A stretch of DNA of 64,000 bases from Pyrrhosoma nymphula (taxonomy: Eukaryota; Arthropoda; Insecta; Odonata; Coenagrionidae), in NCBI GenBank assembly GCA_963573305.1, contig OY754327.1:54118244-54182243 (forward strand), read 5' to 3'. The notes beneath the pieces were generated by a model. The model was given only the letters and a program-made list of their open reading frames with translations, searched no databases and had not been told where the DNA came from. Positions 57,041-64,000 of the stretch are shown here, one piece after another (the stretch's first letter is position 1; each line of letters begins with the position of its first letter). Made by a program: the position numbers and the translations under genes.

Positions 57041-59691
57041 TAACGTACAAAAATACCCAACGCATTACGAACGCATTTTTACGGAGGTTTTAAACTTTTC
57101 ACGAACTTGAAAAGAGCGACATTCATTTTCATGGAGTAATGGTACCTCACTATTTTACGATCCAGCATTATATTTGAAGATAACTAACGAAGGGAGAAAA
57201 TGAAATTAATGACCTATTTTGACGATGCGTTCAAATTCGTTCTCTGCTTTAAAATAATATATATCTACTATAAAAAATGCAAATATTTAACATTTATTTT
57301 AGGGCGTGTTACACAGTTTTATGAGCCTTGTTGCTGACATCAAACAAACTTGCTACTGCGACCCGATAGCTGGCTATATCATTGCATATTAAACTGTTCG
57401 GATTATACTTAAAACTATTGATTTTTAACTTCGGAAGAACTGAAATGCTTGCGGCAAACTCAATGTCGGTGAGTCTCAAGCGAATTATGTGGGTTAGAGA
57501 AGAAATATTCGTTGACACGTTCCTGACTGGCTTAGTTGTTTAAACATCTACCTTCCTTCGATGACGGCTTCAAACTGTAAATCATTATCAATCGGGGATA
57601 ACGAAAAGCAAACAGAGATAATAATGTCATGCGTGATTAATGAGAAAAGTTACCATAGCTAATGATGCTTATCAAGAGCTTAATTCACTCTCTTACAGTC
57701 CCCTCATCTTTCTTTCCGCAACCCTATTCCTGTTCAACCCTTTAGTCTTAAACTATTCAATCTACTTATAATCCAGCCAATTAGCGTTTATCTATTTTTT
57801 ATGACAGGAACCCCGAGTTACGGAAGCTAACTGAATGGAAAAGTTACATCAGTAAATAACTTACCTGCTGCTTTAGGGTAGAGCTCAGGTTTAGGGTTTT
57901 GTGGAAGTTGCTTTTGAATGATTTGAAGAGTGTTTTTAACACAAATTTTAACGAATAATGAATGTCTGCATTGTTTTTATTACTAAATTTATGAATGGAA
58001 TTTTTTAAAACCCAACAAAATGTGCGTCTTACCTAGCCACTTTTCAAGTCGCATTTCTCGAGGCTAATGGTAAGTGTAATCGGATAACCAATTTCGGCTA
58101 TTTTTTTGCATAAACAGTGGTACAGAACACAGTGGTGGTACAGAAGTACAGTTTACCTTCTATTTGGGTAAATAATTCCAATTTTTCCGTTATACCTCAC
58201 TCATTTGCGAGGAACATAGGAGGAACGATAACAAAGGAGTTAAATTTGAGGAATGCTTCAAAATAAGGAAAAATTGTGTTGCAAAAATGGATTCAGGTTT
58301 GGTATTTTCATTTCAAGTTTCAAAAGGGAATTAAATAAAGACACTAAAACGACTCAGTTTTAGCTAATATCGCTAATATTAATCTAAGCAAAAGTGAGTA
58401 CGGTTTAGCAAGAAAAAGAGCGTATGACGGAAAGTATCTCAGTTGATGTTATAAGTATTTTAACAATACCTTCACGATACGATTTGATAATTTAACAGGG
58501 CTGCCAAGAAAAAATACTTTAGGATAAAAAATATATAGAGAGAATCAAATTACTATCTACTGAGTAATACCTAACAAACTCGTTTCAGTAATTCTTTTCA
58601 CTTCCAAGCAATATTTTTTTAAGTTTACATACAATATGTTTTATAAGAAAAGTACAGACTTCCATCCATGATTTTGACGACTTTCCACATGTACCCCTCA
58701 CTCCTGGGATATCCAATATCACTAGCCGACAATATTCCTCCGGCATGAACATTCTCTACCTACTATGCTGACATGGATTAATACAAAAACGGCTGAATCT
58801 ATAAGACATTTTTTTAGTTTTTGAAATCATATAAATGTTTTACAAGATCAAATAAGTAATAAATTTTAATAAAATAAGTACTATTTTAATAAAAGTAAAA
58901 ATCTATTTCCAATTAAAATTTTTTTCATGCTGACTGTCGTTTTCTATCAGAGTTAATGCACACATTATTTCTTCAACCCTCTCACACTACCAATGAAATC
59001 AGCGATGACGGATGATATGGTCTTGTAAGACGAGAATTGGGACGGGAAAAAGTGTAATTTTCCTTTATGATTGTTCCGCAAGTCGAGGCTAATGACTTCT
59101 GGACTCGGAACATTTGAATTCGAAATCAAGGAAAATCCTTCGTGTTCTACGAAAGTCGTAAACGAAATTTTCTCCAGGAGGACCTTTTCTTTTACCCTCA
59201 TTACCGTGCGGGCTTAGAAGTATCCCCTCCCCCACATGCCGTTTGGCCCACTTTCACTTAAGAGCTCTAATAAAACCTTTGAATCTCTCAACGTTCCACC
59301 TAATATTCTTCTGCTCGTACACACGCTGTGTCGTCCAAAGCAGAGGGAATCTCACGGGGGCAAGAATTCAGTCTAAAGTCTGCCAAGGAAAAGATCAGTG
59401 CATTGGCAAGTGTAAAAGATTCTCTTACTTAAGGACAGGATTTGAATCGTGGAAGAGCAGTAGTTTTTCAGGGAAATCCTTCTTCTATACTATTAAATGA
59501 GCAAATCTTGTATACATGTGTGCATTTATTTACGCATGTAAATTTTGTTTTAAGAACGGCTTTAACGATTTTGATGAAAATTACAAATTTACTAATTTAG
59601 GGCACGAAAAAGGGACTTACCTAGGTCTTGACTGTGAGAAAACTCTTTTTTTTTACTATATATATACTTTTGCTATACATTTTTTACTATA
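57041..59691. other. AT-rich sequence, one unsupported minus frame
   Basis: A minus frame at 58965-59201 (MRVKEKVLLEKISFTTFVEH...) has reasonable composition and an ATG, but no splice sites, domain or promoter are recognised. The frame at 59243-59500 (+) is likewise unsupported. No repeats were seen. Confidence 0.5.
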
Positions 59692-60134
59692 TATGTTCCT
59701 AAATTTTTTTACTGTATATTGTACTTTGGTGAAAGCTAATCATGCTGGTGTGAGTGATGGGTGCAGATACTATTGGAGCTTTGTTTGGTTTTAAACTGAA
59801 CTTTGTGTTATCCAATAACCATAATAACCAAAGCACTTAATGGGTGACTATTGTAATTGCTAAAATTCCTGGTAATGTTTCAATGGAAGTAGGTGGTTTG
59901 GAAAGTTTTCCTCCATCTTATGTATTGTGCTTCAAGACTTTTGCTATGAGCAATTATCAAAGCTATATCAAAGAGCAATGTACTGTAACATCAGCTAATG
60001 TGTTAACATCAAAACGTTGCATGAACTTTAAGCCTCATGATCGGCTTGTCATGTACTGTAAAAGTAATTTGGACAGTTATGCTTCCTTGGCAATTTTTGG
60101 AGATTGTCAATTTTATGTAAAAGGGTGAAAAATA
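59692..60134 (+). pseudogene. Decayed coding-like unit with signal peptide and poly(A) signal
   Basis: ATG at 59692 opens MFLNFFTVYCTLVKANHAG, which has the form of a signal peptide. A frame change then leads into MGADTIGALFGFKLNFVLSN, NHNNQST, a stop, and WVTIVIAKIPGNVSMEVGGL, ESFPPSYVLCFKTFAMSNYQ, ending FGDCQFYVKG at TGA 60126-60128, with AATAAA at 60132. The last frame has six cysteines in about 90 residues. This could be a broken gene for a small secreted Cys-rich protein, or exons parted by a short intron (GTGAGT at 59752). The family is not recognised. Overall support is modest. Confidence 0.3.
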
Positions 60135-60416
60135 AATTACTTTTTTTACCTACCTTATTGTATTTTATTTATGATGAAATGAGCTTACTCAAAAGATGGT
60201 ATAACGCCATTTACTTTCCTTTTAACATCATAAAAATCTCACGAGCGGTGCGTACACTAGAATAACTTGTGCGCTGCCGCTATTAATTACTTTCCTTCAT
60301 ATCTTTAAACTCATAAGTCCCGAGTCTCATGTTAAATGCCTATGGTGACGGCCCCCTGCCTCGCGGCGACTAAGTCCCTTATCTCACTTCCGGTGGGGGC
60401 ATCTCGCTGAGCCCCT
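60135..60416. other. Spacer grading into GC-rich repeat
   Basis: The GC-rich part from about 60340 (GGCCCCCTGCCTCGCGGCGA) may be a further, less conserved part of the repeat at 60417-60501, since it has no counterpart of equal quality near 54.6 kb. Confidence 0.4.
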
Positions 60417-60501
60417 TTTAAGACCACCACCTCCGTGCTCCTGTTTGCCTTGCCTTACAAAACTCACTCCGGCGATCCGGAGGCTATCAATCCCCTACTG
60501 T
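60417..60501 (-). repeat. Young GC-rich repeat, copy 2
   Basis: On the minus strand it reads CAGTAGGGGATTGATAGCCT, CCGGATCGCCGGAGTGAGTT, TTGTAAGGCAAGGCAAACAG, GAGCACGGAGGTGGTGG, nearly identical to 54537-54622 and in the opposite orientation. Beyond this the two copies diverge quickly, so the shared unit, or the shared truncated end, is about 85 bases. Confidence 0.85.
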
Positions 60502-61481
60502 TGCGATAAAAAAATTTGTATGTTTGGCATTTAAAAAGGCTACTCCATTTTTCTTACACCGTAGCTATGGGTTCAAATAAATTCACCCTCTTTTTTATCA
60601 GGCTTTATTGTCACCCTTTTCAAGGTAATCATCAAATGCCACTACCTTTGTTGCAGCTGAGGTTTTACGATTACGCATTTGTTTAATTATGAGCCAGAGA
60701 ATTGAGTGGGTAGCGGACATGCAACTAAATGATTTTCAACGATGTTTGAAACGCCAATTTTCTCATTACGTGATTTCTTCATGAACTCGCCTGATTAAAA
60801 ATTACAATCCGATCGAAGATTCGCACCCAGATATTTTCTAATTTAATTCCATTTATTTTGCAGCTATAATGCAGTAATCGGTCTGTCGTATTAGATGTAG
60901 AAGTGTGTACCTCTTGACGACTTTTGTTCAGGGTAGGCTAATGCCGATGCCGGATCTTTCACTAACCATCTTCCATTTCCAAGAATAGAAATTATTGGGA
61001 AAGCGCTTGCAATAAGCAATTTTTAAAATCTATTTCCATGGTCATAATTAATACATTTGTTGAGTTTGAGGCCGGTTCGTTGCTAGACTTATTAATAAAC
61101 AATTTATATTACAAAATTAGACGTTTTTTCACTTATTCGTTGGTATCTCTTCTTCTAAGACATATTTGAACGCAAAAAATACTAGGATATTTTGAAGAGA
61201 TTGTTGAAAAAATCTTATTGTATTACCAATATCGATGCAATTGTTAGGTATTTTGCAAAAACGTTCATTAGCTTTAGCAATCTGAAGTTTTTGTCAAAAA
61301 TCAAATTAGAGTTTTCTCAATTACTAAGAAAAAATCATTCATGAAAATTATTGAAATTGTACGCCTTAATGGTAAAAAAAGAAGAAATGTTTTAAGTGAA
61401 AATATTCATAACAATAGACAAAAATAATAGTGGTAAAAAGCATGTTTCTTCCCTAAATGAAGGTACGTATCCCATACTTAC
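60502..61481. other. AT-rich sequence, nothing supported
   Basis: It includes the short TTGTTCAGGGTAGGCTAATG match to the 4.2-kb repeat near 60928. No gene was recognised. Confidence 0.5.
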
Positions 61482-61546
61482 GATCGCCTCCCCAGAGAGC
61501 TGCTCCTTCCGCCAGGGTTGGCCAACGAAAGTCATGTGCCTTTTCT
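61482..61546 (-). CDS. Candidate 65-bp exon with both splice sites
   Basis: On the minus strand TTGTTATAAAATAACAG precedes 61546 and ATC|GTAAGTAT follows 61482 (GTAAGTAT at 61481-61474), an excellent donor. The 65-bp exon is about 57 percent GC in a region near 30 percent. One frame reads EKRHMTFVGQPWRKEQLSGE, AI, so a start codon inside the exon is possible. No protein family is recognised. The compositional contrast together with two good splice sites makes this the best single-exon candidate here. Confidence 0.38.
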
Positions 61547-62496
61547 CTGTTATTTTATAACAAAGTTGCAGAAAGTTAAACCAATGTACAAAAAAGGCAC
61601 TTAAATTTAGAAAACGCAGTGTACTTGCAAAAAATGATGTTAAGTGACGTATTATTAAACAAAACATCTTCTACTCATGCTCATACTCTTCCAAAATTAT
61701 CCCCAAGCCCTTTCAATTAGCGCTATTTTCATAACCTCCTCCTCTGTGAACACACCTCCTCACGTCTTCCTGATTTCTTCAGTAAACGTTCTTTTGTCTC
61801 ATACGTCACCAAGTACTTCTTCGCTTGCCTCCCCTTTTTATCTGATACACATCCTCCATTATTCTCCAGATACACATCTCAAACGCCCCCTATCCAATTC
61901 TATTCTATTTCCGCTTAAGTTCCAGAGGTTGCGAATATATTTGGTCACGCTCTCGATCAAGCTATTTCCTAACTTTTTCTCAGTATCCTCACTCTTGGTT
62001 TCCTCTCATTGTGAGTCCCCTTATCCAAGCTCTATCTCCTCCGTCAGTTCCCACATTTCTTTATGCAAGTGAATAAAATACGCCCACATTCTCTTCATTC
62101 CAATCTCTTCCTCACATAATAATCCCTTGCTCCCCTTACTCAAGTCTCCTTCCTTCCACCCTCCCACTTTTATGCCCTCAGAACATCCCGAGTCACCCCC
62201 CCCCCCCTCCATCCCCCACGATGTAAAAAATATACCCTCTCCACCCACGGCGCATCCCTTAAAACATTCGAGCACTACCACCCCCTCGACTTTAACCCAC
62301 CCTCCGCCCCTTTTCTCTCCCCTGTCCTGCCTCCTCATCTTCCCAATCCTCGCCACCCCAACCTCCCCGCACTTGCCAACCCCATACCACGGAGTTCGGA
62401 GGCAACAGGTGCGGAGGAGGAGGGGTATGCCAAGCGGGGGGGGGGGTGGAGGGGAAAGCGGGGGCGGATCAGAATGCTTTCCGGGGGCGGGCAGCT
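61547..62496. repeat. Pyrimidine-rich region with C and G runs
   Basis: From about 61680 the plus strand is C/T-rich, with a C run near 62197-62206 and a G run near 62438-62447. The 179-codon plus frame (62127-62666) and the 131-codon frame (61677-62072) are Pro/Ser/Leu- or Gly-rich products of composition and are not called. Confidence 0.6.
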
Positions 62497-62985
62497 CTAA
62501 GGGGTGGTGTGTAGAGTGTTGGGGGGCCGATAGCGGTGCGGAGGGGCGAGCTTCAACTCTCCCAAAGTTTCACTCGTCCTCCTCCTGCTTCCACTTCTCC
62601 ACTGAACTATGGTTAATTGGCGGGAAATGGGGCATAGACAATCAAACCAAGGCTTCTTCGTCGTAGATTTCCGCGGCTTTGACGCAAATGTTCCTCCATT
62701 GTTATAATTTATCCAACCTCCAACACACATCGTCATTTCATGTTCTCTAGTCTCGAAAACCCTCGTTCCGTACTTGGAAATAATTGCATTATTTAAGTCA
62801 AAATAGTTTTCCATAAATTTGGAGCATTTTAAGAGTAAGAAAGCCATGATTTCTTCAGACACACTCGTTTTTTTAAGACAAGAGCGTCGCCGGTATTCCA
62901 GCGGGCGTCTTCTGTTCGAATTGACTTGACCTGAAACTTCATTTACGGGAGAGTCTGAATCGGGAGCATTCAACCTGAAAACCAC
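62497..62985 (-). other. 162-codon minus-strand frame, uncertain
   Basis: The frame begins MVFRLNAPDSDSPVNEVSGQ and has mixed composition for its first 110 residues, then becomes low-complexity. Residues about 23-38 (VNSNRRRPLEYRRRSCL) are encoded by DNA that matches the core of the foldback element at 5661-5798 (AGAAGACGCC.GCTGGAAT.C.GGCGA). That points to transposon-derived DNA and not a host gene. No promoter or splice site was identified. Confidence 0.3.
62885..62914 (-). repeat. Second copy of the 5.7-kb hammerhead-like core
   Basis: The minus strand reads CAGAAGACGCCCGCTGGAAT, ACCGGCGACG against CTGAAGACGCCTGCTGGAAT, GCAGGCGAAAC at 5740-5710. The match is about 25 of 30 positions; CTGA has become CAGA and GAAAC has decayed. 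The flanking arms of the 5.7-kb element are absent. Confidence 0.6.
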
Positions 62986-63542
62986 CGTTGTAATACAGTC
63001 AAAGCTGTTATCTTGAGAAACAACCCATTTAGCGAATACCCAAGAGTGGAGGAACTAAAAGTCGGCGTCGAAAAATTCCGACAACAGCTTATCGGAACAA
63101 GATAGTACTGGTACTGGAAAGACCATGTTTATCGCCTGCTCTTTAAGCCGAGAAGTCTTGTGGAATGTGTCCCCAAAGGAAAAGAAGTGTGGGTTCTCAA
63201 AGGCTTTGATAATGAAGAGGAACAGGCAGAAAACCTATACCTGGCCAAACAGATGACGAAAAAGTAATGAAATATTCTTTGGATTCCAAGTGTATTAAAT
63301 TTTTCACATACATTTGGAATCTGGAACGAATTTTTGCTATGCTTTTCCAATTATAATTGAATAAAGTTTCCGATTTGCAAGTTCAACTTTGCATTGAACA
63401 GCGAAATGTATTTCCATAAATTCGCTAGACTTAGAATACCTACATTGGGAATGAAAGGGAAGGAAAAATACAATAAAAATGAGTGCACCACGTAGACTGG
63501 CAAGCAAAAAAAATGTGAACCGCACCAAAGTAAAAAAAAGTT
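62986..63542. other. Unique sequence, nothing supported
   Basis: Minus-strand frames at 63129-63564 have no recognised domains. Confidence 0.5.
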
Positions 63543-63617
63543 GCGTTTCGAAATATTTTAACATCGGCTACAATCGGAGAATCATCAGATTCGACAATGG
63601 TCAATGCTTTGTCGAAT
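63543..63617 (-). other. Hammerhead-like motif with perfect stem I hairpin
   Basis: On the minus strand ATTCGACAA (63617-63609) and TTGTCGAAT (63597-63589) form a perfect 9-bp stem that abuts CTGATGA (63588-63582). GAAACGC follows after 30 bases (GAAAC at 63549-63545). A hairpin immediately before CTGATGA is where a hammerhead stem I would lie. The 30 bases between show no strong stem II, and no matching stem III strand with a cleavage triplet was found, so activity is doubtful. Confidence 0.4.
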
Positions 63618-64000
63618 GTTGTGTCCATAGAAAGAGGAGGGATCTACCGATTGCGTGTGTTCACGCCACGCCATAGTCATTTTTATAAACTAACTATTGC
63701 ATTATCTCATACCGTTTTACGAGTAAAAATTATACGTACGTATCAAGGTACGTTCTTGACAAGGATTTATCTGAAGAAAAATGACAAATCGAGCAAAGAT
63801 CGGCCTCCAAGTATTAAATAATATAGGAAATGTTTTTTGTGTATGGTCAATGGTCACCTAACAGTTGACATATAAAAATTGAAAAGTATGATTAAGTGGT
63901 TTCACCGTAAAATGACTTAAATGTCATTTTATTCATAACTATTCTGTCTACTTATAGCAAAACTTGTCCTATATCTGATATGAAGAACAAAATATTACCT
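63618..64000. other. AT-rich end of window, nothing supported
   Basis: The frame at 63597-63821 (+) is unsupported. No repeat is recognised. Confidence 0.5.

Noticed and set aside
47254..61546. A single minus-strand gene joining candidate exons at 61.5, 52.1, 48.6 and 47.3 kb
   Set aside because: Some phases are compatible, but the 48.6-kb and 52.1-kb blocks lack acceptors and donor-like GTGAGT strings are expected by chance at this frequency.
62127..62666. 179-codon plus-strand frame
   Set aside because: Pro-rich then Gly-rich peptide from C and G runs; no family resemblance.

Overview
The window looks like a gene-poor, repeat-rich, AT-rich stretch of an arthropod nuclear genome, most likely an insect. 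The evidence is the transposon mix: a piggyBac relic, a Helitron with an intact 3' hairpin and CTAG end, terminal-repeat MITEs, LINE C-terminal relics of the 'LRWFGHV' and 'KTLKRRR' types, a 5S rRNA-derived SINE, tRNA-derived SINEs, and an arthropod-type hairpin repeat near 42.35 kb. Purine-rich, pyrimidine-rich and G/C-run blocks alternate with AT-rich DNA. I see no bacterial operons, no CRISPR array, no intact tRNA or rRNA gene, and no confident host protein-coding gene. Most open frames of 60-180 codons are chance or low-complexity frames.

Layout. 0.2-1.65 kb: two inverted copies of an unnamed ~640-bp repeat, one interrupted by a 5S-derived SINE; a third copy without the SINE at 22.06-22.55 kb gives the empty site. 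2-10 kb: a series of palindromic (foldback) elements, a LINE tail at 4.8 kb and a terminal-repeat MITE at 5.9-6.6 kb. 13.5-15.5 kb: an apparent hAT-like element carrying a nested TA-flanked palindrome, followed by a 421-bp MITE with a 3-bp duplication. 18.2-18.6 kb: another foldback family, seen again at 40.5 kb. 21.2-24.8 kb: LINE relic, CpG-rich block, diverged ~175-bp tandem array with TTACGTCA motifs, and a clean 3 x 50-bp tandem repeat. 26.6-27.4 kb: long diverged inverted repeat. 30.26-31.64 kb: piggyBac relic. 34.18-36.32 kb: Helitron on the minus strand with an internal 190-bp duplication. 39.9-43.6 kb: 2 x 105-bp tandem repeat, foldback element, two LINE relics and two adjacent tRNA-type SINEs. 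44-64 kb: mostly unique AT-rich sequence with a few splice-flanked candidate exons, mainly on the minus strand, two SINEs near 56.7-57.0 kb, an inverted pair of a young GC-rich repeat (54.5/60.4 kb), and a decayed coding-like unit at 59.7-60.1 kb.

The most interesting thread is that at least eight otherwise different palindromic or interspersed elements share one core: a CTGANGA-like (or CTTGAGA-like) block, a short hairpin, then GAAAC, several followed by CGGTCG or similar. This is the conserved order of the hammerhead ribozyme core, so the elements may be relics of ribozyme-bearing retroelements (Penelope-like elements or retrozymes). Full ribozyme folds could not be completed by eye and the idea needs covariance-model testing. 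If any host gene crosses the window, it would do so as small exons separated by introns of many kilobases.
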